Positions 17,762 to 28,400 of a stretch of DNA of 64,000 bases are shown here, one piece after another. Source of the DNA: Lachnospiraceae bacterium (lineage in GTDB: Bacteria > Bacillota_A > Clostridia > Lachnospirales > Lachnospiraceae); contig SFGN01000004.1 of NCBI GenBank assembly GCA_004556565.1, positions 1 to 64,000 of the forward strand, read 5' to 3'. The translations under genes were made by a program, and so were the position numbers. The number at the start of each line of letters is the position of its first letter. Positions within the stretch are counted from its first letter, which is position 1. The notes beneath the pieces are model-generated. The model saw only the letters and a list, made by a program, of their open reading frames with translations. It was not told where the DNA came from and made no database searches.

Positions 17762-17800
17762 AATAAATCCTCTCTTCCTGAATGATGCAATTCTGCATTT

Positions 17801-17866
17801 GCCACACAATATGTCAAAGTGTGGCTTCCCTGCCGATATTATACTAAAAAGCGTTGTCAAAAACAA
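17801..17866 (-). promoter_or_regulatory. plsC promoter and 5' leader hairpin
   Basis: On the minus strand TATAAT (17843-17838) is preceded by TTGTTT (17866-17861) at 17-base spacing. Downstream, in the leader, GCCACAC (17801-17807) pairs with GTGTGGC (17819-17825). The rest of the 17867-18178 gap holds no gene that I can see. Confidence 0.55.
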
Positions 17867-18178
17867 TTCTTTTTACATACATATTGTCATGCTCTTGTTT
17901 CACAGTGATAAATAAGACATCCCGTCATTTTTATTTTTTTCTTTTGAATTTAAAAGTACTTTACATACCGTAATATATCCATTATAATACAAAATGAGTT
18001 ATAAATAATTCATATGATTTCTTAAAATTCTATTTTTCACTCGGAAGTAGAAAATGTATTGTCATCAGACAACTTCCACAGGGAGATTTTGATTTTAATG
18101 TACAAATCCAGGTGAAAATCAATATTGGTTTAACATTGCATTCCCCCTAAAACTTATATATACTGAAAGGAGAACCAG

Positions 18179-19081
18179 ATGGAAAATACCATCTTACATC
18201 GGCATCCCGCTTTTGCCGCTGCACTGCGTATTGAATTGACAGAGCAGCTTGATGTACTAAAAATTGAGGATGAACATATTTTGGGACATAAGCCCATGCA
18301 GATTGATACTATCGTTATAAAGAAAAACAAAAATGTCCATATCAATAACAGAATCGGACATATATTCAGGAAACATAATATCATAGAATATAAGTCTCCG
18401 GATGATTATTTAAGCATCAACGATTTTTACAAGGTTTATGGCTATACTTGTTTTTGCCAGTCTGACACAAAATCAGTTCTGGAAATTCTGCCGACAGAAT
18501 TGACGATTACTTTTGTTTGTTGCCACTACCCACGGGAAATGCTCCGGTATCTAAAGGGAAACAGAAACCTTGTCGCCCGGAAGTATTCGGAAGGAATTTA
18601 TTATCTGTATGGAGATTCTTTTCCTATACAGATCCTTTTAGTTAATCAACTTCCGTCCGCGGAGAACTTCTGGCTGAGTTACCTTCGGAATAACCTGCAG
18701 ACCGGTGAGGAAATTCAGAATCTGGTGAGGCAGTATAATCTGAACAAGAACTCGAAATGGCATCAGGATGTAATGAATGTCATTGTAAATGCTAACAGGT
18801 CTAAAATATTGGAGGAAAAGAAAATGTGTGAAGCGTTAAGGGAAATATTTGCAGAAGAATTAAAAGAGTCAAATGAACAGGGTAAAGAAATTGGAGAAAA
18901 CAGGAAGCTGATCGATCAGATATGTAAAAAGCTCCGTAAACAGAAAACAGTGACTCAGATAGCAGAAGACCTGGAGGAGTTGCCGGAAACGATTAAACCG
19001 ATTGCGGAGGCTGCCGCAGGTTTTGCTCCTGAATATGATGCTGAGAAAGTCTTTGAGCATATTTACGGACAATCAGTATAA
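18179..19081 (+). CDS. PD-(D/E)XK-like protein, 300 aa
   Basis: This is a cytosolic protein of a family common in Lachnospiraceae and usually left hypothetical. The N-terminal half has a PD-(D/E)XK nuclease pattern: QIDTIVIKK supplies the acidic residue, and NIIEYKSPDDYL supplies the E-x-K site. The C-terminal third is charged and helical (EEKKMCEALREIFAEELKE), resembling the tail of Rpn/transposase-associated proteins. It has a good AAAGGAG site. A/T-rich sequence and isolation suggest horizontal mobility. No transposase or end repeats are visible, so a mobile role is not claimed. Confidence 0.6.
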   Translation: MENTILHRHPAFAAALRIELTEQLDVLKIEDEHILGHKPMQIDTIVIKKNKNVHINNRIGHIFRKHNIIEYKSPDDYLSINDFYKVYGYTCFCQSDTKSVLEILPTELTITFVCCHYPREMLRYLKGNRNLVARKYSEGIYYLYGDSFPIQILLVNQLPSAENFWLSYLRNNLQTGEEIQNLVRQYNLNKNSKWHQDVMNVIVNANRSKILEEKKMCEALREIFAEELKESNEQGKEIGENRKLIDQICKKLRKQKTVTQIAEDLEELPETIKPIAEAAAGFAPEYDAEKVFEHIYGQSV

Positions 19082-19215
19082 AAATAGTGTTTTGTTTTAA
19101 ATTTACTCCGACAAGCTGCTACAGGAAGCTCCGGCATGAACAAAACCTGATATTTTTAGAATATTACTTTCTCCTTCATAATAAGATAAAGAAGAGAACG
19201 GATTTGTGGCAGTGT

Positions 19216-19638
19216 ATGAAAGAACATTATTTAAAAAGAATAATTATTTTTCCTGCAGTGTTGCTCTGCATTGTGATATTGCCCGGCTGTGTATCGGTGG
19301 TGAAGGAAAAAGAACGTCTGCGTGATCTGGACTATATCATTGTGGAGGAATTGGATATTCCCGGGGAACTGAAGGACATGATTGAAAATAATAAGAACAG
19401 TCCGTTTGGTCTGACATATTCCGACAAAGGGGAACTTTACATTGTGAGGGGGTATGGCAGAAGAGAAAAAACAGGTTATGAGGCGGAGGCAGTCAGTCTG
19501 TACGAGACAGGGCAGTCTGTCTGTTTTCACACTGCTCTGACTGGGCCGCAGAAAGGAGAAGATACAGAAGAAATTCCTACATTTCCATATATTGTAGTGA
19601 AATTGAAGGATTTGGGCAAGAATGTGATATTCGAATAG
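19216..19638 (+). CDS. PrcB-C-domain lipoprotein
   Basis: This 140-residue protein begins with a lipoprotein signal, hydrophobic residues about 8-22 and lipobox LPGC (Cys25). It ends in a PrcB C-terminal-like domain: GLTYSDKGELYIVRGYGRREKTGYEAEAVS, a tyrosine/proline pair and FPYIVVKLKDL. The reference members were found beside the Treponema chymotrypsin-like protease PrtP, so a protein-binding role is possible. The start is uncertain: the site upstream of ATG 19216 is weak, and TTG 19204 is an alternative. It lies 21 bases before sipL and may be co-transcribed with it. Confidence 0.65.
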   Translation: MKEHYLKRIIIFPAVLLCIVILPGCVSVVKEKERLRDLDYIIVEELDIPGELKDMIENNKNSPFGLTYSDKGELYIVRGYGRREKTGYEAEAVSLYETGQSVCFHTALTGPQKGEDTEEIPTFPYIVVKLKDLGKNVIFE

Positions 19639-19659
19639 GAAGGGCAAAAGGAGGAGCTT

Positions 19660-21210
19660 ATGGAGCTGAAGCAGAGACAAGTACATTTACTGCAGGAAGG
19701 CCGGCAGACATATGATCAGTTTTATCTGGATGAAGATTATAATGTCCCGGATGCAAAAGAGGACGTCAGGCAGATCGTCCGCAGCAGCGGAACTATCAAA
19801 ATCGAAGATACCCGGCTGTCGGAGAATTACCTGAAAGTGTCCGGGAAATATTTTTTCCGGATTTTGTACATGACAGATTCCGCAGATGCATCTCTGGCAG
19901 TACTGGAAGGCCGGATTCCATTTGAAGAAATGGTATATGTGGAAAGTCCGGGCGGGGCAGAATTTTATCTGCAGAATGTGCGTACAGAGTTTACTCCGTC
20001 GCTTGTGCATTCCCGGAAAATCAGCCTCCGCGTTATGGTGGAAATGACAGCCGTGCGGGAAGATTTTGTGGATGAGGATGTGTCAGTAGATGTGGAAGAG
20101 GGAGGAGTTCCTGTTTATCAAAAGAAACGAAATATGAATCTTCTGGAACTTTCTATCACAAAAAAAGATACCTGGCGGATTAAAGAAGAAATCACACTTC
20201 CGGGCACCAAAGACAGTATAGGGCAGCTGCTGTTTGCCGATATCAGCAGCAGAAAGCTGGAAATCCGCCCGGGAAATGATGAACTTCAGATTCAGGGGGA
20301 ATTGCAGATGTTCTGCATGTATTTGTCTGATGAGGGAAAGACGGATTGGCTGGAACAGAGCATAGGCTACAGTGGGAAGATGCCGTGCAGCGGCGCGGAA
20401 GAAGGGATGTTTTACCATATCAGGAGCAGCCTTGCGGATACGCTGGCGGATGTGCGGATGGACGAGGACGGTGAGATGCGGGTTCTGGGAATCGAAGGAA
20501 CACTGGTTCTGCACATGAATCTTTATCAGGAAAAAGAAATGGAAATCCTGGAGGATCTGTATTCCCTGGAACAGAAGGTGGATTATGAGACAAGAGAGGC
20601 AGAGCTTGAAGAATTGCTGATACAGAACCATTCCCGCTGCAAAATATCTGAGCGTCTTACACTTCCGGAATTAAAAGATGACATCCTGCAGATATGCAGC
20701 GGCGATGGAACGGTGCAGACGGAACATATGGAGCAGGCGGAGGGAGGAATACAGATAGAGGGTATTTTACATCTGTCCTTCCTGTATCTGAAAGCAAATG
20801 ACGAGATGCCTTTCGGAAGCTGGCAGGGAATGGTGCCATTTTCATGGTTTCTGGAATGTCCGGGTATCAACGAGACAACGGAGATAAGGAAAAGCATCAG
20901 CTGGCATGTGGAACAGATTTCTATAAATCTGGCGGGAAATGAAGAAGTGGAGGTTAAGGCAGTACTTGCATTTGATACATTTATACGGAAACCGGTGAAA
21001 CTCCGGGTCATTCAGAAAGTGGAATGTGTACCGTTTTCAAGAGAAGAAATCGAGAAGAGGCCCGGACTTGTCGGCTATATTGTAAAAGAAGGGGATGAAC
21101 TCTGGGGGATTGCAAAACGTTATATGACAACGGCGGACGCGATCCGGGAAATGAACGGTCTGGAAACAGAACGGGTAAAAACAGGAGACCGGCTGCTGAT
21201 CATGAGATAA
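19660..21210 (+). CDS. sipL: SipL-type spore coat protein (SPOCS/DUF3794 plus LysM)
   Basis: The 516-residue protein carries repeated SPOCS (DUF3794) modules over about residues 1-440, with signature openings such as DYNVPDAKEDVRQIV and LPELKDDILQIC. It ends with a LysM domain YIVKEGDELWGIAKRYMTTADAIREMN-type segment. In Clostridioides difficile SipL binds SpoIVA at the forespore surface and is needed for coat assembly. Conserved architecture implies the same job here. It is followed by a strong terminator. Confidence 0.88.
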   Translation: MELKQRQVHLLQEGRQTYDQFYLDEDYNVPDAKEDVRQIVRSSGTIKIEDTRLSENYLKVSGKYFFRILYMTDSADASLAVLEGRIPFEEMVYVESPGGAEFYLQNVRTEFTPSLVHSRKISLRVMVEMTAVREDFVDEDVSVDVEEGGVPVYQKKRNMNLLELSITKKDTWRIKEEITLPGTKDSIGQLLFADISSRKLEIRPGNDELQIQGELQMFCMYLSDEGKTDWLEQSIGYSGKMPCSGAEEGMFYHIRSSLADTLADVRMDEDGEMRVLGIEGTLVLHMNLYQEKEMEILEDLYSLEQKVDYETREAELEELLIQNHSRCKISERLTLPELKDDILQICSGDGTVQTEHMEQAEGGIQIEGILHLSFLYLKANDEMPFGSWQGMVPFSWFLECPGINETTEIRKSISWHVEQISINLAGNEEVEVKAVLAFDTFIRKPVKLRVIQKVECVPFSREEIEKRPGLVGYIVKEGDELWGIAKRYMTTADAIREMNGLETERVKTGDRLLIMR

Positions 21211-21240
21211 AAGCCGGAAAGCTCTCCGTAACAGCCATAG

Positions 21241-21287
21241 GGAAAAGAAGCAGAGATGTATATGCTTTGCTGCTTTTCCTTTTTTCT
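21241..21287 (+). terminator. intrinsic terminator after sipL
   Basis: GGAAAAG (21241-21247) pairs with CTTTTCC (21273-21279), and the stem extends through AGCAGAG/CTTTGCT with one mismatch. A T-rich tract TTTTTTCTTT follows. Confidence 0.8.
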
Positions 21288-21313
21288 TTCAGTGGTGTGA
21301 GATAAAAGTTGGC

Positions 21314-21342
21314 TTTACATTTTTTAGTTATATAAGTATAAT
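21314..21342 (+). promoter_or_regulatory. sigma-A promoter of ispE-gntR
   Basis: TTTACA at 21314-21319 and TATAAT at 21337-21342 are separated by exactly 17 bases. They lie after the sipL terminator and 69 bases before the ispE start. Confidence 0.8.
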
Positions 21343-21410
21343 GTATACATGATTGCGTCTGGTTATTATACTATACTGTACGTAAAAAATATGAAACCGG
21401 AGGAGATAAC

Positions 21411-22286
21411 GTGAAGCAAATGGAATTAAAAGCACTGGCGAAGATTAATCTTTGCCTGGATGTCCTTGGAAGAAGGGAAAACGGTTATCACGATGTAAGG
21501 ATGGTGATGCAGACCGTTTTTTTATATGATAATGTGAAAATTGAGCGGAAGGATGAGCCGGGGATCGAATTGAAAGTGAATCTGAGTTATCTCCCTTCAG
21601 GAGAAGGAAATCTTGCCTATAAAGCTGCAGCAATGCTGTTTGAAGAATTTGCTCTTCCGGGAGGTGTAAGAATTACGTTGCATAAGCATATTCCGGTGGC
21701 AGCAGGGCTGGCGGGGGGAAGTTCAGATGCGGCAGCGGTACTGTTCGGCATGAACCGTATGTTCGGACTTCGGCTTTCTGAGGGGGAGCTGATGAAACGG
21801 GGCGTGCTGCTTGGCGCGGATGTCCCGTACTGTATCATGCGTGGAACGGTTCTCGCAGAAGGGATCGGAGAAGAATTGAGCATCCTGCCGGCAATGCCTA
21901 AATGTACGGTGCTGATTGCAAAACCACCGGTAAGTGTGTCTACAAAAGCTGTGTATGAGGCACTGGATGCCAAAGAAATTACGGAGCATCCGGATGTGGA
22001 CAGGCTGATCGAAGGTCTGAAAGAACAGAATCTGAAGAAAATTGCTGCCTGTATGGGAAATGTGCTGGAAGAGGTCACGATTCCGATGTGCCCTGTGATT
22101 GAAGAAATCAAGCAAGTCATGAAGGATGCCGGGGCAGTGAATGCAATGATGAGTGGAAGCGGACCAACGGTATTTGGATTGTTTGAAAACAAAGATGAGG
22201 CAAGGAAGGCCCGGCAGATGATATGGGAAAAGGGGTTTGCAAAACAGGTATATGTGACAAATGTGCATAATGCAAGGAGGCGTTAA
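21411..22286 (+). CDS. ispE: 4-diphosphocytidyl-2-C-methyl-D-erythritol kinase
   Basis: IspE phosphorylates CDP-methylerythritol in the non-mevalonate isoprenoid pathway. This 291-residue GHMP kinase shows KINLCLDVLGRRENGYHD at the N-terminus, the ATP loop PVAAGLAGGSSDAAAVL and the C-terminal motif MSGSGPTVFGLF. The GTG start at 21411 is supported by GGAGGAG 5 bases upstream; ATG 21420 is less likely. The stop is only two bases from the gntR start, so the two are translationally close. Confidence 0.95.
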   Translation: MKQMELKALAKINLCLDVLGRRENGYHDVRMVMQTVFLYDNVKIERKDEPGIELKVNLSYLPSGEGNLAYKAAAMLFEEFALPGGVRITLHKHIPVAAGLAGGSSDAAAVLFGMNRMFGLRLSEGELMKRGVLLGADVPYCIMRGTVLAEGIGEELSILPAMPKCTVLIAKPPVSVSTKAVYEALDAKEITEHPDVDRLIEGLKEQNLKKIAACMGNVLEEVTIPMCPVIEEIKQVMKDAGAVNAMMSGSGPTVFGLFENKDEARKARQMIWEKGFAKQVYVTNVHNARRR

Positions 22287-22288
22287 GG

Positions 22289-22963
22289 ATGGAACCGAAT
22301 TTTGAAGTGAACATGAATGCATATCTTCCTCTTCGTGATGTTGTGTTCAATACACTCAGACAGGCAATTCTGCGGGGAGAGCTGAAACCGGGTGAACGTC
22401 TTATGGAAATTCAGCTTGCAAATAAACTTGGAGTCAGCCGCACGCCTGTCCGTGAAGCAATCAGGAAGCTGGAGCTGGAGGGGCTGGTGCTGATGGTGCC
22501 CCGCAAAGGTGCAGAGGTGGCGCAGATTACGGAGAAGAATCTTCGGGATGTACTTGAAGTCAGGCGGGCTTTGGAAGAACTGGCGGTTCAGCTTGCATGT
22601 CTGCGCATGCAGGAAACGGATCTGGAGGATCTCCGCCGGGCACAGGAGCGGTTTGAACAGGTTCTTGCCAGCGATGATATCACAGCAGTTGCAGAAGCAG
22701 ATGTTGCCTTTCATGATGTGATTTATATGGCGACTGACAATCAGAGGCTGATTCATCTTCTGAATAATCTGAGGGAACAGATGTACCGTTACCGCGTCGA
22801 ATATTTAAAGAGAAAAGAATGTCACAGTCAGCTTCTGGATGAACACAGGAGCATTATCTGTGCGATTGAACAGCGGGATGCACAGGAGGCAACAAGGCTG
22901 ACATGCCAGCATATTGACAATCAGGTTGAAAATGTCAGCAATCTTTTGCGAAAGCACGAATAG
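22289..22963 (+). CDS. GntR-family (FCD/FadR subgroup) transcriptional regulator
   Basis: This 224-residue protein has an N-terminal winged helix (LRDVVFNTLRQAILRGELKPGERL, then GVSRTPVREAIRKLELEGLV) and a C-terminal helical FCD ligand domain with the metal/ligand residues of ADVAFHDVIY and DEHRSII. FCD regulators usually sense organic acids or sugars. It is coupled to ispE here, with AGGAGG inside the end of ispE. Its ligand and targets are not evident. Confidence 0.9.
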   Translation: MEPNFEVNMNAYLPLRDVVFNTLRQAILRGELKPGERLMEIQLANKLGVSRTPVREAIRKLELEGLVLMVPRKGAEVAQITEKNLRDVLEVRRALEELAVQLACLRMQETDLEDLRRAQERFEQVLASDDITAVAEADVAFHDVIYMATDNQRLIHLLNNLREQMYRYRVEYLKRKECHSQLLDEHRSIICAIEQRDAQEATRLTCQHIDNQVENVSNLLRKHE

Positions 22964-23042
22964 AAAAATTTCATCATGGTAATACTTTCCATATAAAAAC
23001 ACAGCAGGAATGCTGCAGTGAAAACGGGAGGTATTACTACAT

Positions 23043-23720
23043 ATGAAAATGAAGATAAATCTATGCAGGCAGGAAAAGGACAAGGAGCTTCGCCGGGCGA
23101 ACAGGGTGATTTTACTGCTGGCAGTTATGCTGGCGGCTTTTGTGACATGTTTTGCGGGATATCGCCTGAATATGAAGGCGGAAGCCGGCGTACAGCAGCA
23201 TCTTGCACAGGAAGTGCTCAGATTTCACATTCTGGCAAACAGTGACAGTGAGGAAGACCAGGAACTGAAGATGACGGTGAAGGAAGAAGTTCTCGATTTT
23301 CTGGAAGCAGAAATGCCGGAACAGCAGGAAGTATCGGAAACGAAAGACTGGATACGCCGGCACATTGATGACATTGAGGATTTATGCCGGAAGACTGTAG
23401 AAGAAACCGGAGCAGATTATCCGGTAAACGCAGCAGTGACTACCTGTTGGTTTCCTGAAAAAACTTATGGAGATGTGACATTTCCACAGGGAAATTATGA
23501 AGCACTCCGCATTGAAATCGGCGCGGCGCAGGGACATAACTGGTGGTGCGTACTTTATCCGGGACTTTGTTTTCTGGATGCCGCAAACGGCGTGGTTCCG
23601 GGCGAGGGAAAGCAAAAGCTTAAAAATGTGCTGACGGAAGAAGAGTACTCACACATTACGGCAGAAGGAACATTTCAGATTGCCTGGTATTTTCCGTCGT
23701 TATTCGGCGGAAAAGAATAA
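23043..23720 (+). CDS. spoIIR: stage II sporulation protein R
   Basis: SpoIIR is secreted from the forespore and activates the SpoIIGA protease, which matures mother-cell sigma-E. The 225-residue protein has one N-terminal membrane/signal segment (about residues 22-40) followed by the hallmark VLRFHILANSDSEEDQELK and the C-terminal NWWCVLYPGLCFLD. A GGGAGG site lies about 11 bases before the start, and an in-frame ATG two codons later (23049) is an alternative. It is expected to be under sigma-F control, though no sigma-F site was confirmed. Confidence 0.93.
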   Translation: MKMKINLCRQEKDKELRRANRVILLLAVMLAAFVTCFAGYRLNMKAEAGVQQHLAQEVLRFHILANSDSEEDQELKMTVKEEVLDFLEAEMPEQQEVSETKDWIRRHIDDIEDLCRKTVEETGADYPVNAAVTTCWFPEKTYGDVTFPQGNYEALRIEIGAAQGHNWWCVLYPGLCFLDAANGVVPGEGKQKLKNVLTEEEYSHITAEGTFQIAWYFPSLFGGKE

Positions 23721-23811
23721 GAGAATGGACGCTGTTTGCAGATAATGCAGGCATCGGGGCGCACAGCCTGACTGTTACAGTTAAGCCACGGATATAGAAA
23801 AGGGGTAAAAG

Positions 23812-24525
23812 ATGATATATACATTTGACAGCAGAGTGAGATACAGTGAGATTGATCATAATGGTACGATGAAGCTTCCGGCACTGATAAATTATTTTCA
23901 GGACTGCAGTACATTTCAGTCAGAGGATATCGGAGTCGGATGCGGATTTATGGCAGCCAGGCACAGGGCATGGATTTTGTCTTACTGGCAGGTTATAATT
24001 GATCGTTTTCCGGAAATGGGGGAACAGATCACGGTCGGAACGCTGGCAACAGATTTTAAAGGATTTATGGGAAACCGTAACTTTTTTATGAATGATGCGG
24101 AGGGAAACCGTGTGGCATGTGCAAATTCCGTGTGGGTTTATATGGATGTGGAAAAGGGACGTCCGGCAAAACCAATGCCGGAAGAAATTGACGTATACGG
24201 CAGGGAAGAGCCTTTGCAAATGCCGTATGAAGGCAGAAAAATCCTGATTCCGGAGCAAATGGAGGCAGAAAAACCGTTTCCGGTCAGAAAATATCACATT
24301 GATACAAATGAACATGTGAATAATTGCCAGTATGTGCAGATGGCACTGGAGTTTTTGCCGCGGGATCTGTCTGTGAGCCAGCTCCGCGTGGACTATAAAA
24401 AATCCGCGGTGCTCGGAGATACGATTTATCCCAGACTGGCAAAAGAAAAAGACCGGATTGTTGCCGCATTGTGCCGGGAGGATGAATCTCCTTATGCCGT
24501 GCTTGAATTCAGATTCCGGTCCTGA
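23812..24525 (+). CDS. acyl-ACP thioesterase
   Basis: This 237-residue double-hotdog protein resembles bacterial FatA/B-type acyl-ACP thioesterases. The N-terminal hotdog starts YTFDSRVRYSEIDHNGTMKLPALINYFQDC, and the second contains FPVRKYHIDTNEHVNNCQYVQM, with the conserved Asn and His of the catalytic region. Such enzymes release free fatty acids from acyl carrier protein. It follows spoIIR by 91 bases with its own GGGG-type ribosome site. Confidence 0.85.
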   Translation: MIYTFDSRVRYSEIDHNGTMKLPALINYFQDCSTFQSEDIGVGCGFMAARHRAWILSYWQVIIDRFPEMGEQITVGTLATDFKGFMGNRNFFMNDAEGNRVACANSVWVYMDVEKGRPAKPMPEEIDVYGREEPLQMPYEGRKILIPEQMEAEKPFPVRKYHIDTNEHVNNCQYVQMALEFLPRDLSVSQLRVDYKKSAVLGDTIYPRLAKEKDRIVAALCREDESPYAVLEFRFRS

Positions 24526-24623
24526 TGAGAAAATCGGGAGAGGATGAATGAAACGATGTGCCGATCATGGGCGGCGGTGAATCACGGAGAAGAAACAGTA
24601 AGACGATAAAAGGAGAGGAACAT

Positions 24624-25445
24624 ATGAAATTAGGAGAAAAGCAGGTGCTTACCGTAGTAAAAAAGGTTGATTTCGGGGTATATCTGGGCAGTGACGAGCA
24701 GAGAGTACTTCTTCCGAAAAAACAGGTTCCTGCAGGGATTGAAGCGGGAGATCCGGTGGAGGTTTTTTTATACCGGGACTCCGATGACAGAATGATAGCG
24801 ACTACGAATGAGCCAAAGGTAACTCTCGGCAGGCTTGCCGTGCTGGATGTTGTTGATACGAACCGAATGGGGGCATTTCTGGACTGGGGGCTTGAAAAGG
24901 ATTTATTCCTTCCGTTCAAACAGCAGACCACAAAGGTAGAACAAGGGGACAAATGTCTGGTTTCCCTGTATGTTGACAAAAGTGACCGCCTGTGCGCCAC
25001 CATGAAGGTATATCCGATGCTGCGTACGGATTCCCCGTATAAAAAAGATGATAAGGTGCGAGGAATCGTTTATGATATCAGTGATAATTTCGGTGTGTTT
25101 GTAGCGGTTGACAATCAGTTTTCCGCACGTATCCCGAAGAAGGATTCCAACGGCAGGCTGCGTGTGGGCGATGTGATCGAAGCAAGGGTAACTGCTGTCA
25201 AAGAAGACGGTAAACTTGATCTGAGTATACGGGATAAAATACCGGAACAGATGGATAAAGATGCGGAAATGATTTTAAGAGGGATCAAACGCTGCGGAGG
25301 AAAACTCCCGTTTACAGATAAGGCTGACCCGGAGCTGATAAAAAAAGAATTCGGCATGAGCAAAGCCGCATTTAAGCGGGCTGTGGGAAGGCTGCTGAAA
25401 CAGCGGAAGATAGAGATAGGAGAGAATGAAATCCGTCTCATCTGA
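24624..25445 (+). CDS. CvfB-like S1 RNA-binding protein
   Basis: The 273-residue protein has serial OB/S1-type folds and a C-terminal winged helix, the CvfB/YitL layout. S1 cues are GVYLGSDEQRVLLPKKQVP, GAFLDWGLEKDLFLPFKQQ and GVFVAVDNQFSARIPKK. The winged-helix segment is LIKKEFGMSKAAFKRAVGRLLKQRKIEI. Staphylococcal CvfB binds RNA and affects virulence gene expression; the role here is unassigned. ATG 24624 has AGGAGAGGA directly upstream, which excludes the longer ORF. It ends 25 bases before dnaE. Confidence 0.88.
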   Translation: MKLGEKQVLTVVKKVDFGVYLGSDEQRVLLPKKQVPAGIEAGDPVEVFLYRDSDDRMIATTNEPKVTLGRLAVLDVVDTNRMGAFLDWGLEKDLFLPFKQQTTKVEQGDKCLVSLYVDKSDRLCATMKVYPMLRTDSPYKKDDKVRGIVYDISDNFGVFVAVDNQFSARIPKKDSNGRLRVGDVIEARVTAVKEDGKLDLSIRDKIPEQMDKDAEMILRGIKRCGGKLPFTDKADPELIKKEFGMSKAAFKRAVGRLLKQRKIEIGENEIRLI

Positions 25446-25470
25446 TTGCAAAAGAGAACAGAGGTGGAAC

Positions 25471-28400
25471 ATGAATTTTACACATTTGCACGTCCATACG
25501 GAATACAGCCTTCTGGACGGTTCCAACAAAATAAAAGAATACGTGTCGCGCGTAAAAGAGCTTGGCATGGACAGCGCCGCAATCACGGACCATGGGGTAA
25601 TGTACGGTGTGATTGATTTTTACAGAGAAGCCAAAAAAGCAGGCATAAACCCAATCATCGGCTGTGAAGTGTATGTGGCTCCGAATTCCCGTTTTGACAG
25701 GGAACTGACAGGCGGGGAAGACCGGTATTATCATCTGGTCCTGCTGGCGGAGAATAATAAAGGTTATGCAAATCTGATGAAAATCGTATCCTGCGGGTTT
25801 GTAGAAGGCTATTATTACAAACCCAGAGTGGACAAGGAGATTCTTCGGAAATACCACGAAGGAATCATTGCACTAAGCGCCTGCCTTGCTGGAGAAGTGC
25901 CAAGATATCTGTCAAAAGGCCTTTATGAAGAGGCAAAGAAAAAAGCGTTGGAGTATCAGGAGATTTTCGGGAAAGAAAATTATTTTCTGGAGCTTCAGGA
26001 TCATGGGATTGACGAGCAGACCCGGGTAAACCATCAGCTTATGCAGATGTCGGAGGAACTGGGGATCGGCCTTGTCGCGACAAATGATATCCATTACACT
26101 TATGCAGAGGATGAAAAGCCTCACGACATCCTGCTTTGTATTCAGACAGGCAAAAAGCTGGAGGATGAGAACCGGATGCGTTATGAGGGAGGGCAGTATT
26201 ATGTGAAATCGCCCGAAGAAATGGCAAAGCTGTTCCCTTATGCGCTGCAGGCACTGGAAAACACTCATAAAATTGCAGAACGTTGTAATGTGGAAATTGA
26301 GTTTGGCGTTAAAAAACTGCCGAAGTATGATGTTCCCGGCGGAATATCCTCATGGGATTACCTGAATCAGCTTTGCAGTGAAGGGCTTAAGCGGCGCTAT
26401 CCGGACCCTTCGCAGGAGTTAAAAGAGCGCCTGCACTATGAGCTGGATACCATCCGTGACATGGGGTATGTGGATTATTTCCTGATTGTATGGGATTTCA
26501 TCAAATATGCCAGGGATCACGGAATCCCGGTAGGTCCGGGCCGGGGTTCTGCGGCGGGAAGCATTGTCGCCTACTGCCTTGAAATTACGAATATCGACCC
26601 CATACGGTATCAGCTTCTGTTTGAACGTTTTTTAAATCCGGAACGTGTATCAATGCCTGATATCGACGTGGATTTCTGCTTTGAACGGCGCCAGGAAGTC
26701 ATTGATTATGTGGTGCAAAAATACGGAAAAGACCGGGTGGTTCAGATTGTAACCTTCGGTACGCTGGCGGCAAGAGGTGTCATCCGGGACGTCGGGCGTG
26801 TCATGGATCTCTCGTATGCCTTTGTCGATAATATTGCGAAAATGATTCCCCAGGAATTGAATATAACGATTGATAAAGCGCTGGAAATGAATCCTGAACT
26901 GAAAAAGCTATATGATACCGACGGACAGGTAAAGTATCTGATTGATATGTCCAGACGTCTGGAGGGGCTTCCCAGGCACAGTTCCATGCATGCGGCGGGG
27001 GTGGTCATCAGTCAGAAATCGGTGGATGAATATGTACCTCTTTCCCGTGCACAGGACGGGTCTATTACGACACAGTTTACCATGACGACCCTGGAAGAAC
27101 TGGGACTTTTGAAAATGGATTTCCTGGGGCTTCGGACGCTGACGGTAATTCAGAACGCCTCTCATCTTGTAAAGAACAAAAATGCGAAGTTTGACATTGA
27201 AAAAATCAATTATGACGATAAAGCGGTTCTGGATTATATAGGAACAGGAAAAACTGACGGAATCTTCCAGCTTGAAAGCGCGGGGATGAAGAGCTTCATG
27301 AAGGAGCTGCGTCCGCACAGCCTGGAAGATATTATTGCCGGAATTTCCCTGTACCGCCCGGGTCCGATGGATTTTATCCCCCAATATATCAAGGGTAAAA
27401 ATGATGCATCTTCCATCACTTATGACTGTCCGCAGCTCGAACCGATCCTGGCACCCACCTACGGCTGTATTGTATATCAGGAGCAGGTCATGCAGATCGT
27501 ACAAAGTCTAGCCGGATATACACTGGGAAGGAGTGATATCCTGCGTCGTGCCATGTCAAAGAAGAAGGGTGAAGTCATGAAGCAGGAAAGGCAGATTTTC
27601 GTCTACGGGGATAAAGCAAACGGCGTGCCGGGATGTGTGAATAACGGGATCGACGAAAAAATTGCCAATAAGATTTATGATGAAATGATTGATTTTGCCA
27701 AATATGCTTTCAACAAATCCCATGCGGCGGCATATGCGGTGGTGGCATATCAGACAGCTTTTCTCAAATACTATTATCCGGTGGAGTTTATGGCAGCACT
27801 TATGACATCGGTGATGGATAATCCTTCAAAAGTGTCGGAGTACATCTATGCCTGCCGCCAGATGAATATAAAGATTCTGCCGCCGGATATCAACAAGGGA
27901 TATGCCGGATTCTCCGTGGACGGCGGAAATATCCGTTACGGTCTTGCGGCAATTAAAGGGATCGGGAAGCCGGTGATCGAGGCGATCACAAAAGACCGGG
28001 AAGAATTCGGTCTGTTTAAAAATCTTGAAAATTTCATCAGCCGGATGTCTGCGAAGGATATTATGAATAAACGTACCATTGAGAATTTTATCAAAGCAGG
28101 CGCGTTGGATTGCCTTGGAGGCACCCGGAAACAGTTCATGAGTATTTATATCCAGATTACGGACCGGGTAAGCCAGGAAAAGAAATATTCGGTGACCGGG
28201 CAGATGACGTTGTTTGACCTGGCAGATGAAGAACAGAAAAGTGACTTTGAAATTAAACTGCCGGATGTCGGGGAATATGCGAAGGAGAACCTGCTTGCTT
28301 TTGAGAAGGAAGTACTCGGAATATATGTCAGCGGACATCCGCTTGATGCTTATGAAGAAAAGTGGAAGAAAAATATTTCTGCAACAACGCTGGACTTTCA

